The notes: a model not told the origin generated them from the sequence alone. A DNA stretch of 64,000 nt from an uncultured Pseudocitrobacter sp. (GCA_913778145.1 CAJYVI010000046.1:21168-85167); one strand, 5' to 3'. Shown: positions 30,089 to 39,389, counted from the first letter of the stretch. Program-made: numbers and translations.

Positions 30089-30331
30089 TTACTGGGTACT
30101 GGTTGTCGTGGTGGTCGTGGTTCCGGTATTGGAGCCATCACCGCCACCTGTCGCTGCCAGTGCCACACCCACCGCAGAACTCACGGTGCTGGCGCTGGTC
30201 GCGGTAGAACTCCCCGCGGAGACAGACGTCGCCGCAGAGCCCGCCGCATCACCGGTTTCCACCGGCGCTGCCGACGCGGATGCCGCCGCAAACGCAGATA
30301 TGGCAAAAATGCCATAGAGGATTTTCTTCAT
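30089..30331 (-). CDS. yjbE: Exopolysaccharide operon small secreted protein YjbE
   Basis: 80 residues with a signal peptide ([20 protein letters not shown]) and a mature part that is almost only Ala, Ser, Thr and Gly, ending in seven Thr in a row followed by STQ. It matches YjbE, the first gene of yjbEFGH, which is Rcs-controlled in E. coli. Likely secreted or cell-surface; no catalytic domain. Confidence 0.92.
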   Translation of the reverse strand: MKKILYGIFAISAFAAASASAAPVETGDAAGSAATSVSAGSSTATSASTVSSAVGVALAATGGGDGSNTGTTTTTTTSTQ

Positions 30332-30736
30332 AACAATTTCCCTTCATTGAATAAATGGAGGTACATACCCTGGAATTCCGGGTTGCAGAGTGAAAGTCAG
30401 CATGAAATACATGCGTGGCTCACGCACATACAACCTGAAAATAAGCGGGTATACCTGAAATATTCAGGCGTCATCGAGTATACACAACTCAATCCGTGGA
30501 ATTAGCGTTAGGGGAAGGGAGTAAGGGATTTTAAGAAAATGAGAAAAAAGAAACAGATAAGTATTATTTATTGATTGTAATAATCATTGAATCAGTAAGT
30601 TACAAATACATCTTTATTTATCACCCTGCGTATTATCCTAAAATAAGACCTTATTTAACTCAGGACTATTTTTGTTTTAGGAATATGCTCATCAGTAATT
30701 TTCGGCTGTGATCACGGACAAGGGGATTTATCCGAT
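30332..30736 (-). promoter_or_regulatory. yjbE promoter region with a candidate RcsAB box
   Basis: The 405 bases ahead of yjbE hold no gene. TAGGAATATGCTCA at 30678-30691 matches the reverse complement of the RcsAB box TAAGAATATTCCTA at 12 of 14 positions, in line with Rcs control of yjbEFGH. Its distance from the ATG (about 350 bases) implies a long untranslated leader, so the box or the promoter position needs testing. Confidence 0.45.
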
Positions 30737-30767
30737 AAAAAAATGCCGGCTATTACGCCGGCATTTT
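30737..30767 (-). terminator. Terminator of pgi
   Basis: ATGCCGGC / GCCGGCAT stem on the minus strand followed by seven T, 15 bases after the pgi stop. Confidence 0.9.
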
Positions 30768-30781
30768 AAGATTAAGACGAC

Positions 30782-32431
30782 TTACGCACGCCAGGATTTA
30801 TAACGGTTAATCAGGCCGTTGGTTGAGCTATCGTGGCTGCTAATTTCGCTGCCATCTTTCAGTTCCGGCAGAATACGGTTTGCCAGCTGTTTACCCAGCT
30901 CAACGCCCCACTGGTCGAAGGTGAAGATGTTCAGGATAGCGCCCTGAGTAAAGATTTTGTGCTCATACAGCGCAATCAACGCGCCCAGGCTGAACGGCGT
31001 AATTTCGCGCAGCAGGATGGAGTTAGTTGGGCGGTTACCTTCAAACACTTTAAACGGCACCACGTGTTCCAGCGTTGCCGGATCTTTACCCTGATCGCGA
31101 TATTCCTGTTCAACCACTTCACGAGATTTACCGAACGCCAGTGCTTCGGTCTGGGCAAAGAAGTTAGACAGCAGCTTCTGGTGATGATCGGAAAGCGGGT
31201 TGTGCGTGATCGCCGGTGCGATGAAGTCACAAGGAACCATTTTAGTGCCCTGGTGAATCAGCTGATAGAACGCGTGCTGACCGTTAGTACCCGGCTCGCC
31301 CCAAATGATTGGGCCAGTCTGGTGCGCCACTTTATTACCGTTGCGGTCAACATACTTACCGTTGGACTCCATGTTGCCCTGCTGGAAGTACGCCGCAAAA
31401 CGGTGCATATACTGGTCGTACGGCAGAATCGCTTCCGTTTCCGCGCCGAAGAAGTTGTTGTACCAGATGCCGATCAGCGCCAGCAGAACCGGCAGGTTTT
31501 TCTCAGCAGGCGTGGTGGAGAAGTGCTTATCCATCGCGTGCGCGCCGGAGAGCAGCTCAACAAAGTTGTCGAAGCCCACAGACAGAATAATAGACAGGCC
31601 GATGGCAGACCACAGAGAGTAACGACCGCCCACCCAGTCCCAGAACTCGAACATGTTGGCGGTATCAATACCAAACTCGCCCACCGCTTTCGCGTTAGTA
31701 GAGAGCGCCGCGAAGTGTTTCGCCACGTGTTTCTGATCGCCAGCCGTTTCCAGGAACCAGTCGCGCGCGCTGTGGGCGTTAGTCATGGTTTCTTGCGTGG
31801 TGAAGGTTTTAGACGCCACCAGGAACAGCGTGGTTTCCGGGTTAACGGTTTTCAGCACTTCCGCGATGTGGGTACCATCGACGTTAGAAACAAAGTGCAT
31901 ATTCAGGTGATTTTTGTACGGACGCAGCGCTTCGGTCACCATGAACGGGCCGAGGTCAGAACCACCGATACCGATGTTGACCACGTCGGTGATGGCTTTA
32001 CCGGTATAGCCTTTCCAGCTACCGGAAATGATGGCTTCAGAGAAACCTTTCATTTTATCCAGCACGGCGTTAACTTCCGGCATCACATCTTTGCCGTCTA
32101 CGATAATCGGGGTATTGCTACGGTTACGCAGCGCCACGTGCAGTACGGCACGGTCTTCGGTGCGGTTGATCTTCTCACCGGAGAACATCGATTTAATCGC
32201 GCCGCTCAGATCGGTCTCTTTCGCCAGATCCTGCAGTTTGCTCAGGGTTTCTTCCGTGATGCGGTTTTTAGAGAAATCCACCAGCATCAGATCGTCAAAC
32301 GTAGCGGAAAACTTGCTGAAACGGTCGCTATCTTTGGCAAACAGCTCAGCAATAGTGACATCTTTCATTTCATCGAAGTGTTTCTGTAGTGCCTGCCACG
32401 CAGCGGTCTGCGTTGGGTTGATGTTTTTCAT
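30782..32431 (-). CDS. pgi: Glucose-6-phosphate isomerase Pgi
   Basis: Start ATG 32431 ([20 protein letters not shown]) gives 549 residues, the E. coli length; the frame runs open further upstream into the promoter. Motifs [35 protein letters not shown] and [15 protein letters not shown] contain the phosphosugar and catalytic residues. Interconverts glucose-6-P and fructose-6-P. It is divergent from lysC. Confidence 0.98.
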   Translation of the reverse strand: MKNINPTQTAAWQALQKHFDEMKDVTIAELFAKDSDRFSKFSATFDDLMLVDFSKNRITEETLSKLQDLAKETDLSGAIKSMFSGEKINRTEDRAVLHVALRNRSNTPIIVDGKDVMPEVNAVLDKMKGFSEAIISGSWKGYTGKAITDVVNIGIGGSDLGPFMVTEALRPYKNHLNMHFVSNVDGTHIAEVLKTVNPETTLFLVASKTFTTQETMTNAHSARDWFLETAGDQKHVAKHFAALSTNAKAVGEFGIDTANMFEFWDWVGGRYSLWSAIGLSIILSVGFDNFVELLSGAHAMDKHFSTTPAEKNLPVLLALIGIWYNNFFGAETEAILPYDQYMHRFAAYFQQGNMESNGKYVDRNGNKVAHQTGPIIWGEPGTNGQHAFYQLIHQGTKMVPCDFIAPAITHNPLSDHHQKLLSNFFAQTEALAFGKSREVVEQEYRDQGKDPATLEHVVPFKVFEGNRPTNSILLREITPFSLGALIALYEHKIFTQGAILNIFTFDQWGVELGKQLANRILPELKDGSEISSHDSSTNGLINRYKSWRA

Positions 32432-32612
32432 TAGCAATACCCTTCTGATTTGAGAATCGTTACTGCCCTCGATTGTAGCGCCAGTTACAAAAATTTGTGA
32501 TCGTTTTAGTGTTACAGGCCCTAAAGAGGGCATGAAGACGCAAAAAGTATAGCTGTCATAAGTGTTTTTTCTGACACCTCTTTTTGCATGAAAAATCCGC
32601 ATAACCCCAGCG

Positions 32613-32641
32613 TTGACAGGGGTGGCTTAAGCCTTTATTTA
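32613..32641 (+). promoter_or_regulatory. lysC promoter
   Basis: TTGACA (32613-32618) and TATTTA (32636-32641) are 17 bases apart. The start point would be near 32648, just upstream of the lysine riboswitch. Confidence 0.7.
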
Positions 32642-32654
32642 TAAAGGCACTACC

Positions 32655-32945
32655 TGTGCATGGCGCAGGCCAGAAGAGGCGCGTTGCCCAGGTAATCGTA
32701 TTTCAGGAGCCAGTCCGCGAAAGATACGTGAGGGGGAGCAACGCCGAGGTGGCTGAACGCCTGGTCACGTTCGCTATCGGCTACAGGGGCTGAATCCCCT
32801 GGGTTGTCACCAGAAACGTTGGCAGTCCGGCGTTTCGCAAGGTGGAGCACTTCTGGGGAAATCGTAGTTTCTGCGTCCCCCTGTATACCGCTCTTCCCTT
32901 GTGCCAAGGCTGAAAAAAGGAACCCCTGACACGAGGCAGTACACA
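32655..32945 (+). promoter_or_regulatory. Lysine riboswitch (L-box) and lysC leader
   Basis: The leader of about 290 bases has the conserved L-box words in order: AGAGGCGC (32675-32682), GAGGGGGAGC...GCCGAGGTGG (32731-32755), GGCTACAGGGGCTG (32779-32792) and the paired AATCCCCTGGGTTGTCACC segment. The region from about 32860 to the lysC start, including GGGGAAATCG and a purine-rich stretch, is the expected expression platform. When lysine binds, lysC translation and mRNA stability fall. The lysC RBS is GAGG about ten bases before the ATG. Confidence 0.9.
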
Positions 32946-34295
32946 ATGACAGATTTTGTCGTCGCCAAATTTGGCGGCACCAGCGTAGCCGATTTTGATG
33001 CCATGAACCGCAGCGCGGACGTGGTCCTCTCCGATTCCCGCGTCCGTTTAGTGGTGCTTTCCGCCTCCGCAGGCGTGACCAATCTGCTGGTTGCGCTGGC
33101 CGAAGGGCTGGAAGCCAGCGAACGCTTCGCTAAACTTGATGCCATCCGCAAAATTCAGTTCTCAATTCTGGAGCGTCTGGCAAACCCGAACGTGATCCGC
33201 GAAGAAGTGGAACGTCTGCTGGAAAATATCACCACGCTTGCGGAAGCGGCGTCTCTGGCCACCTCAACCGCGTTGACCGATGAACTGGTCAGCCACGGCG
33301 AGCTGATGTCCACCCTGCTGTTCGTTGAAGTGCTGCGCCAGCGCGATGTCCAGGCACAGTGGTTTGACGTACGTAAAGTGATGCGCACCAGCGATCGCTT
33401 TGGCCGCGCCGAACCGGACGTTGCCGCGCTTTCTGAGCTGGCAACGCAGCAACTGGCCCCGCGTCTGGCGGAAGGCATGGTCATCACCCAAGGCTTTATC
33501 GGTAGCGAAGCCAAAGGCCGCACCACCACGCTGGGCCGTGGCGGCAGCGACTACACCGCAGCCCTGCTGGGCGAAGCGCTGCACGCCACCCGTGTCGATA
33601 TCTGGACGGATGTGCCGGGCATCTATACCACTGACCCGCGCGTCGTCCCGGCGGCAAAACGTATTGATGAAATCGCCTTTGAAGAAGCCGCCGAAATGGC
33701 GACTTTTGGCGCGAAAGTGCTGCACCCGGCCACGCTGCTGCCGGCTGTGCGCAGCGATATTCCGGTGTTTGTTGGCTCAAGCAAAGATCCGAAAGCCGGC
33801 GGCACGCTGGTATGCAACAAAACGCAAAATCCACCGCTGTTCCGCGCGCTGGCTCTGCGTCGTAAACAAACGCTGGTGACCCTGCATAGCCTGAATATGC
33901 TGCACTCACGCGGTTTCCTGGCGGAAGTTTTCGGCATTCTGGCGCGTCATAATATCTCGGTCGATTTAATCACTACCTCGGAAGTGAGCGTGGCGTTAAC
34001 GCTCGATACCACCGGTTCAACCTCTACCGGCGATACGCTACTGACTCAATCTCTACTGATGGAGCTTTCCGAACTGTGCCGCGTCGAAGTGGAAGAGAAT
34101 CTCGCCCTGGTCGCGCTGATTGGGAACGACCTCTCTAAAGCCTGTGGCGTCGGCAAAGAGGTATTCGGGGTGATGGAACCGTTCAACATCCGCATGATTT
34201 GCTATGGCGCATCCAGCCACAATCTGTGCTTCCTGGTGCCGGGTAGCGAAGCTGAACAGGTTGTGCAGAAGCTGCATCAGAATTTGTTTGAATAA
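32946..34295 (+). CDS. lysC: Lysine-sensitive aspartokinase III LysC
   Basis: Start ATG 32946 (MTDFVVAKFGGTSVADFDAM) gives 449 residues, the E. coli length. KFGGTSV is the kinase signature, with TTLGRGGSDYTAALL for the substrates. Two ACT domains at the C-terminus (about 305-449) bind lysine. First enzyme of the diaminopimelate/lysine branch, under riboswitch control. Confidence 0.98.
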   Translation: MTDFVVAKFGGTSVADFDAMNRSADVVLSDSRVRLVVLSASAGVTNLLVALAEGLEASERFAKLDAIRKIQFSILERLANPNVIREEVERLLENITTLAEAASLATSTALTDELVSHGELMSTLLFVEVLRQRDVQAQWFDVRKVMRTSDRFGRAEPDVAALSELATQQLAPRLAEGMVITQGFIGSEAKGRTTTLGRGGSDYTAALLGEALHATRVDIWTDVPGIYTTDPRVVPAAKRIDEIAFEEAAEMATFGAKVLHPATLLPAVRSDIPVFVGSSKDPKAGGTLVCNKTQNPPLFRALALRRKQTLVTLHSLNMLHSRGFLAEVFGILARHNISVDLITTSEVSVALTLDTTGSTSTGDTLLTQSLLMELSELCRVEVEENLALVALIGNDLSKACGVGKEVFGVMEPFNIRMICYGASSHNLCFLVPGSEAEQVVQKLHQNLFE

Positions 34296-34310
34296 ATTGG
34301 CACGGAATAA

Positions 34311-34339
34311 TGCCCGACAAGCGTTATCGCTGTCGGGCA
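34311..34339 (+). terminator. Hairpin between lysC and rlaP
   Basis: TGCCCGACA and TGTCGGGCA form a nine-base-pair stem 15 bases after the lysC stop. The T tract is weak (ATATATT), so termination may be incomplete. It could serve both convergent genes. Confidence 0.65.
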
Positions 34340-34345
34340 ATATAT

Positions 34346-35131
34346 TCACGCCATCACCGTTTGATAAAGCAGTTTATCAAGCGCGCTGACATTTCCCGTT
34401 CGGGCATCTGGCAACGTAGGTGTCACTTCGCCTCTCGCCAGTTCCGAGTGGATGAATGCATGTAACAACGGACGCCGCATGCCATACTCCGCTTCTCCTG
34501 CGCGCATTTTACGCATCAACAATTCGTCTATCTCCCGACGCAATGCCACTTCCAGATCGCTACCTGCCAATAGCTCGGCAAAACGCATCGGCGGTGCGCC
34601 TTTTCCCGCCTCAATCCAGCGAACGGCCAGCAGCGGACGCAGTACGTAGAAGTATTTTTTCAATCGGACTTCGTCCCCCTGCAAATAACCACGAAAGTTT
34701 TTTCGCGCCATTGAGAGGTAGTGCCAGCGTGCGCGAAGCGGTGAGAACCAGTAAGGGATCTGCTCTTTCAGCGCCGATAATGTCACATCGTCCTGTCGAT
34801 AAACGATTGGCGAATCCAGCCATTCGATAAGCGTCGGATTTGCCCCTTTCAGTAGCCCAAGAGCCTTACGCCACTCCCAACCACAAACATCCAGCTCATC
34901 ATCTATCGGCAGTTCGATAACATCTCGCTGGGGCTGAACACGCAAATACCATTCCGGCGGGTGAACATACAAAAAGCGCACGTCATAATCACTATCAGGC
35001 GAGGCGAATCCCCAGCCCCGGCTACCGGATTCACAGGCATAAAGCACTCTTACATCATAACGGCGCTCCACCTCTTCGAGCTGTCGTAATACCCGCTCGC
35101 GCATCGCACCGTTAACGCCGTTATTCATCAT
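34346..35131 (-). CDS. RlaP-family nucleotidyltransferase (RNA repair-associated)
   Basis: 261 residues. The N-terminal half has a polymerase-beta-type nucleotidyltransferase motif: Gly36-Ser37 (ESGSRGWGF) followed by D46-S-D48-Y-D50, the metal-binding acidic residues. A helical C-terminal half follows. This matches the RlaP family (RNA repair pathway polymerase-beta-like), which comparative genomics links to RtcR, band-7 proteins and RNA ligases. It would add nucleotides to RNA ends, but the substrate is unknown. It is the second gene after the slipin, with a five-base gap, so under the same sigma-54 promoter. Convergent with lysC. Confidence 0.75.
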   Translation of the reverse strand: MMNNGVNGAMRERVLRQLEEVERRYDVRVLYACESGSRGWGFASPDSDYDVRFLYVHPPEWYLRVQPQRDVIELPIDDELDVCGWEWRKALGLLKGANPTLIEWLDSPIVYRQDDVTLSALKEQIPYWFSPLRARWHYLSMARKNFRGYLQGDEVRLKKYFYVLRPLLAVRWIEAGKGAPPMRFAELLAGSDLEVALRREIDELLMRKMRAGEAEYGMRRPLLHAFIHSELARGEVTPTLPDARTGNVSALDKLLYQTVMA

Positions 35132-35136
35132 TTACC

Positions 35137-36264
35137 CTACCCCTTTATATTCACTAATCCGTGCAGCACCTGGTCAAGACCGCCAAAAACCGAGATTTTA
35201 TCAATACGCTCAGCTACCTTTTCTAAGGTCTCCATTTCCTTGAGTCGCAGCGCAACCGGGTTGTTTTCCATGACTTTGGCTGTGTTTAAAAGCGAACGCG
35301 TTGCAGCCGTCTCTTCACGTCGACGGATAACGTTCGCCTGCGCCGATTTCTCCGCTTCCACCACCTTCGCCAGGATGGTTTTCATTTCACCCGGCAGCAC
35401 AATGTCCTTCACGCCCAGAGACGCGATTTCAATACCCAACGGTGCCATACGGGCTTTCACCTGCGCGCTCACCACCTGATCGATGACCTGCTTATCTTCC
35501 AGCAATTCATCGAGCGTGCGTGTTCCCACGGCTTCACGTAGCGCGAATTGCAGCTCGCGGTACAAATGATCTATCGGTTTCGCCAGTTGTCCAAAAGCCT
35601 GTAAAACATCCTGATAACGCCAGTTAGCCGCCAGATTCAAACGCAGATTCACTTTGTCTTTGGTGAGAATCTCCTGTCCGCCCACTTCCAGAACCTGAAG
35701 TCGGGTATCGACCGCCTCGGCCTCTACAAGGTGATTCACCTTCCACCAGGCGCTCAAGCCGGGTGACAGCAATGCCTGCGTTTCACCATCAACCTTTAAA
35801 ACCCCCACATGCCAGGCCGCGATAGAGACCGTGAGAATAATATCGCGCCCCTTTACCGCACCGCTGCGTCGTGGCTGTAACACCGCGTTCATAACCTCCG
35901 CAGGCACCAGAACCTGCCGCGTATCCATACGCATTACGTGCATCTCCTCAACAGGCTTCCAGTACAAACGACGTGTGGAAGGCGCGAGAATCTCCTGCAA
36001 CACGCCATTGATATACAAGGCGCCTGCTTCAGAATCGGTTAAATCCGCGATCACGCAGTAGCGTTCAACCCATTCTGGCTGATAGCGACGTAGCCAGTTC
36101 GCCAGCTCTTCAGGCACTTCGCCACCGTCCAGGTTTACCACCAACACCTCCGGCGTGGTGAACCAGGGTAAACGATGCTCGCCTGCTTCCAGAACACTGT
36201 AGTAATCGCCATTTTTTGCCAGTAATCCCAACTGACCTTTTCGTATTGTGATTTTCTTCGTCAT
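35137..36264 (-). CDS. Slipin / band-7 (SPFH) protein of an RNA-repair type operon
   Basis: 375 residues. The C-terminal SPFH domain is typical of prokaryotic slipins, with LGVKDIVLPGEMKTILAKVV and REETAATRSLLNTAKVMENN near residues 275-325. The N-terminus (MTKKITIRKGQLGLLAKNGD) lacks the hydrophobic hairpin that anchors most slipins, so it may be soluble or peripheral. The start at 36264 follows AAAGGAACAG. It leads the operon with the RlaP-type gene, is divergent from rtcR and is separated from its sigma-54 promoter by a structured leader of about 290 bases. In known systems these proteins travel with RtcR and tRNA-like RNAs; their job there is unproven. Confidence 0.75.
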   Translation of the reverse strand: MTKKITIRKGQLGLLAKNGDYYSVLEAGEHRLPWFTTPEVLVVNLDGGEVPEELANWLRRYQPEWVERYCVIADLTDSEAGALYINGVLQEILAPSTRRLYWKPVEEMHVMRMDTRQVLVPAEVMNAVLQPRRSGAVKGRDIILTVSIAAWHVGVLKVDGETQALLSPGLSAWWKVNHLVEAEAVDTRLQVLEVGGQEILTKDKVNLRLNLAANWRYQDVLQAFGQLAKPIDHLYRELQFALREAVGTRTLDELLEDKQVIDQVVSAQVKARMAPLGIEIASLGVKDIVLPGEMKTILAKVVEAEKSAQANVIRRREETAATRSLLNTAKVMENNPVALRLKEMETLEKVAERIDKISVFGGLDQVLHGLVNIKG

Positions 36265-36267
36265 TTT

Positions 36268-36551
36268 CTGTTCCTTTAAAAAATCAGGTGCGGGTGCAGA
36301 GGCGAAGCGACAGGGGAACTCCCTTTTGCCTGCCGCACGGCATCATTACCGGCAGCCTGTTTTGCGGATTGCCACCTGCACAATCCACGGTTTGTTCGAT
36401 GAATAACAACCAGTGTTCATTGAGTAAATGAATCGGGAATCGAACCCTTGTGTGTCATCGACTGAGACGGAACGCTCTCGGGAAAACAGCCTCGGCTGTT
36501 CCTGGGGCGCCGGCGGGGTATTTAATCCCCTGCATTTTCAGCACGTTGACC
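36268..36551 (-). ncRNA. Structured leader/ncRNA with a tRNA T-arm-like element
   Basis: Predicted transcript from the sigma-54 promoter (start near 36551) to the slipin RBS. On the minus strand it contains GGGG-ATTAAATA-CCCC (36530-36515), a stem-loop GGAACAGC-CGAG-GCTGTT (36502-36483), and GGGTTCGATTCCC (36447-36435), the T-arm consensus with loop TTCGATT. Later stems are TTCATT-TACTC-AATGAA (36432-36416), GTGGATTG/CAATCCGC (36388-36364) and CTGCCG/CGGCAG (36355-36331). This is the arrangement of Y-RNA-like (YrlA) RNAs, which carry a tRNA-like module and sit in Rtc/Ro operons. Whether it is processed as a separate RNA is unknown. The fold was judged by eye. Confidence 0.5.
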
Positions 36552-36562
36552 GATGTAGTAAT

Positions 36563-36578
36563 TGCCAAAAGCGTGCCA
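36563..36578 (-). promoter_or_regulatory. Sigma-54 promoter of the slipin-rlaP operon
   Basis: Minus-strand TGGCACGCTTTTGGCA matches the -24/-12 consensus TGGCACG-N4-TTGCW at every fixed base but one. The GG and GC elements have the required spacing. It is oriented toward the slipin and lies 137 bases from the divergent rtcR gene, whose product is a sigma-54 activator. Confidence 0.85.
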
Positions 36579-36714
36579 GAAAAAGAAAATCGCAATAAAT
36601 ATTTATAATTATTTGATTAGTAATCATTTTTATTTTTTAGCGTGCAATAGCCATTGCCTGCGCTTTGATAAAAATTTATCTTTTAATATCGATATTTATC
36701 TTTATGGATAAACC

Positions 36715-38295
36715 ATGAAAAAACGGCGGGTGGTGATTGGCGTTCTGGGGACGGTTCTGGATAAGCGCGGCAAACGAGCAAACCGATTTAAGAAATGGCG
36801 GCCCACGGTAGGGTTATGCCAGCAGGCTGATTTCCCGATAGATCGCCTGGAATTGCTCCACCAGCCGCGTGATGAAAACATGGCGCAACGGCTGGCAGAA
36901 GATGTTGCCCTGCTCTCGCCTCACACCGATGTCCGTCCGCATACCGTGACGATTAATGACCCGTGGGATTTTGAAGAGGTTTACGCGGCCTTTCTCGATT
37001 TTGCGACGCATTACCCTTTTGATACTGAGAATGAAGAGTATCTGGTGCATATCACCACCGGTACGCATGTAGCGCAGATTTGCTGGTTTCTGCTCACGGA
37101 AGCCCGCTATCTCCCTGCCAGCCTGGTGCAAACCAGCCCGGCACCGAAAGGTTCATCTGATGAAGCCATCGCAGCGGGCGAGTTCTCGGTTATCGACCTT
37201 GATTTAAGTCGTTACGCCACCCTGACCAGTCGTTTTCAGCACGAACAGCAGCAATCGGTCTCTTTTCTGAAAGCCGGTATCGAGACGCGAAACGCCACAT
37301 TTAACAAACTGATTGACCAGATTGAGCGCGTGGCCCTACGCTCCAGTGCGCCCATCCTGCTCACCGGGCCGACCGGTGCCGGGAAGTCATTTCTGGCAAA
37401 ACGGATATTTCAGCTTCGTCAGTCGCGCCATCGGGTCGACGGAAAATTCGTGGCCATCAACTGCGCTACCTTGCGCGGCGATAACGCCATGTCCACGCTA
37501 TTTGGGCATGTCAAAGGCGCATTTACCGGCGCATTAACCCCACGCGCCGGTTTGCTGCGGGAAGCCGATGGCGGCGTACTGTTTCTTGATGAGATCGCCG
37601 AACTGGGCCTGGATGAACAGGCAATGCTGTTAAAAGCTATAGAGGAAAAAACATTCTTCCCATTTGGCTCTGATAAAGAGGTACATAGCGATTTTCAACT
37701 GATTGCCGGCACCCATCGTGATATGCGCCAATGGATCGCCGAAGGACGTTTTCGCGAAGACCTTTACGCCCGTATCAATATGTGGAGTTTCGCCCTGCCA
37801 GGACTGATACAACGGCGTGAAGATATCGCACCGAACGTTGAGTATGAATTGGGCCGATTTACCCGTGAACAACAATCGCAGGTGCGTTTTGATAAAGAGG
37901 CGCGTGAGCGCTATCTCTCGTTTGCCTGCTCGTCACAAGCGGTATGGCGCGGCAACTTCAGGGAATTAAGCGCATCCATCACGCGTATGGCAACACTTGC
38001 CGAGAAGGGGCGTATAACGCTCGCTGTCGTCGATGAAGAAATCGCTCGCTTACAGGCTGAGTGGCAAATCACAGGTGAAGCGATGATCGTTAATAAGGAA
38101 ATTGATCTCTTTGATCAGCGCCAACTGGAGACCGTTCTGGACGTATGCCGGGCCAGCGCATCGCTTTCAGAAGCAGGCAGAATGCTGTTTGCCGTCTCCC
38201 GGCAGAAAAAGGCCAACCCGAACGACGCCGATCGATTACGTAAATATCTGGCACGTTTTGGATTGAGCTGGGAGAGTATTGACGGGGGAACATGA
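36715..38295 (+). CDS. rtcR: RtcR-family sigma-54-dependent activator
   Basis: 526 residues. N-terminal RtcR regulatory domain (about 1-185, CARF-like by family knowledge: VVIGVLGTVLDKRGK, HITTGTHVAQICWFLLTEAR). Central AAA+ domain with Walker A GPTGAGKS (218-225), the sigma-54 loop GAFTGA (268-273) and Walker B VLFLDE (288-293). C-terminal helix-turn-helix (ASLSEAGRMLFAVSRQKKAN). CARF domains bind RNA-derived ligands and relieve self-inhibition. It is named rtcR by family only: the usual targets rtcB and rtcA are not in this window. Divergent from the slipin-RlaP operon. Confidence 0.88.
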   Translation: MKKRRVVIGVLGTVLDKRGKRANRFKKWRPTVGLCQQADFPIDRLELLHQPRDENMAQRLAEDVALLSPHTDVRPHTVTINDPWDFEEVYAAFLDFATHYPFDTENEEYLVHITTGTHVAQICWFLLTEARYLPASLVQTSPAPKGSSDEAIAAGEFSVIDLDLSRYATLTSRFQHEQQQSVSFLKAGIETRNATFNKLIDQIERVALRSSAPILLTGPTGAGKSFLAKRIFQLRQSRHRVDGKFVAINCATLRGDNAMSTLFGHVKGAFTGALTPRAGLLREADGGVLFLDEIAELGLDEQAMLLKAIEEKTFFPFGSDKEVHSDFQLIAGTHRDMRQWIAEGRFREDLYARINMWSFALPGLIQRREDIAPNVEYELGRFTREQQSQVRFDKEARERYLSFACSSQAVWRGNFRELSASITRMATLAEKGRITLAVVDEEIARLQAEWQITGEAMIVNKEIDLFDQRQLETVLDVCRASASLSEAGRMLFAVSRQKKANPNDADRLRKYLARFGLSWESIDGGT

Positions 38296-38342
38296 GCATA
38301 ATTTGTTTGAATAATCCCCTTCCACGCGATAAACAATACCTA

Positions 38343-38369
38343 TGGCCGGGCTCGAACCCGGCCATTTTT
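38343..38369 (+). terminator. Terminator after rtcR
   Basis: TGGCCGGG-CTCGAA-CCCGGCCA followed by five T, about 50 bases after the rtcR stop. The other strand of this hairpin reads GGGTTCGAGCCC, the sequence of a tRNA T-arm; this is likely chance because TTCG loops favour terminators. Confidence 0.85.
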
Positions 38370-38413
38370 ATAACAACACAATGCAAACACAACGCTATCG
38401 CAAGGAATACAAC

Positions 38414-39355
38414 ATGCTCGCTGTTCTGACCCGGTTGTTCCCGTTATGGGCGCTGCTGCTCTCCGTTATTGCTTATTACACGCCACCCACGTTTACCGCC
38501 ATCGGCCCGTGGGTGCCGACTCTGCTGATGCTGATTATGTTCGGCATGGGCGTACATCTTAAAGTGGACGATTTTAAACGTGTGCTTTCACGCCCGGCGC
38601 CAGTGGCGGCGGGGATTTTCCTGCACTATTTGGTGATGCCGCTCGCCGCCTGGCTGCTGGCGCTGCTGTTTAAGATGCCGCCGGAGCTTTCTGCTGGCAT
38701 GGTACTGGTTGGCAGCGTAGCGAGCGGTACAGCCTCCAACGTAATGATTTATCTGGCGAAGGGCGATGTCGCGTTGTCGGTCACCATTTCCTCTGTTTCC
38801 ACGCTGGTTGGCGTAATTGCCACGCCGTTGCTCACCCGTCTGTACGTCGATGCACATATTCAGGTCGATGTGATGGGCATGCTGCTGAGCATTCTGCAAA
38901 TCGTGGTGATTCCCATAGGCCTTGGGCTGATTGTGCATCACCTTTTCCCGCGCGTAGTGAAAGCCGTGGAGCCTTTCCTTCCTGCATTTTCGATGGTGTG
39001 CATTCTGGCGATTATCAGCGCCGTGGTGGCCGGTTCGGCCTCGCACATTGCCTCCGTCGGTTTTGTGGTGATTATCGCCGTTATTCTGCATAACACGATT
39101 GGCCTGCTCGGCGGCTACTGGGGCGGGAAACTGTTTGGTTTTGATGAGTCCACCTGCCGCACGCTGGCGATTGAAGTGGGAATGCAAAACTCCGGCCTTG
39201 CGGCTGCGCTGGGTAAAATCTACTTCGGCCCGCTCGCGGCGCTACCCGGCGCGCTGTTCTCGGTGTGGCACAATCTTTCCGGTTCGCTTCTGGCGGGTTA
39301 CTGGTCCGGTAAGCCGCTTGATGAGAAGGCGCGGGATGCGGTGAAAGAGGGATGA
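38414..39355 (+). CDS. panS: Ketopantoate/pantoate/pantothenate transporter PanS (BASS family)
   Basis: Start ATG 38414 ([20 protein letters not shown]), with AAGGA ahead, gives 313 residues. It belongs to the bile acid:sodium symporter (BASS) family with ten hydrophobic segments: [36 protein letters not shown] and [20 protein letters not shown] are the conserved blocks, including the ES/TSN ion site. In Salmonella PanS imports ketopantoate and related CoA precursors. Specificity here is inferred from similarity. Confidence 0.8.
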   Translation: MLAVLTRLFPLWALLLSVIAYYTPPTFTAIGPWVPTLLMLIMFGMGVHLKVDDFKRVLSRPAPVAAGIFLHYLVMPLAAWLLALLFKMPPELSAGMVLVGSVASGTASNVMIYLAKGDVALSVTISSVSTLVGVIATPLLTRLYVDAHIQVDVMGMLLSILQIVVIPIGLGLIVHHLFPRVVKAVEPFLPAFSMVCILAIISAVVAGSASHIASVGFVVIIAVILHNTIGLLGGYWGGKLFGFDESTCRTLAIEVGMQNSGLAAALGKIYFGPLAALPGALFSVWHNLSGSLLAGYWSGKPLDEKARDAVKEG

Positions 39356-39362
39356 TTCGCGG

Positions 39363-39389
39363 CCCGGTAAGGTGAACTTGCCGGGTTTT
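39363..39389 (+). terminator. Terminator of panS
   Basis: CCCGGTAAG-GTGAA-CTTGCCGGG followed by four T, seven bases after the panS stop. Confidence 0.75.

Noticed and set aside
30833..32389. 518-codon open frame opposite pgi
   Set aside because: Shadow frame of the conserved pgi gene.
32650..33151. Minus-strand open frames across the lysC leader
   Set aside because: The region is explained by the lysine riboswitch and lysC; no RBS.
38343..38369. Minus-strand GGGTTCGAGCCC, a perfect T-arm sequence beside rtcR, as a tRNA fragment
   Set aside because: It is fully explained as a TTCG-type terminator hairpin with a T run; no other tRNA arms are found around it.
38382..38413. Upstream start for panS ([11 protein letters not shown])
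   Set aside because: The ATG at 38414 has the AAGGA site and begins the hydrophobic segment expected for the family.
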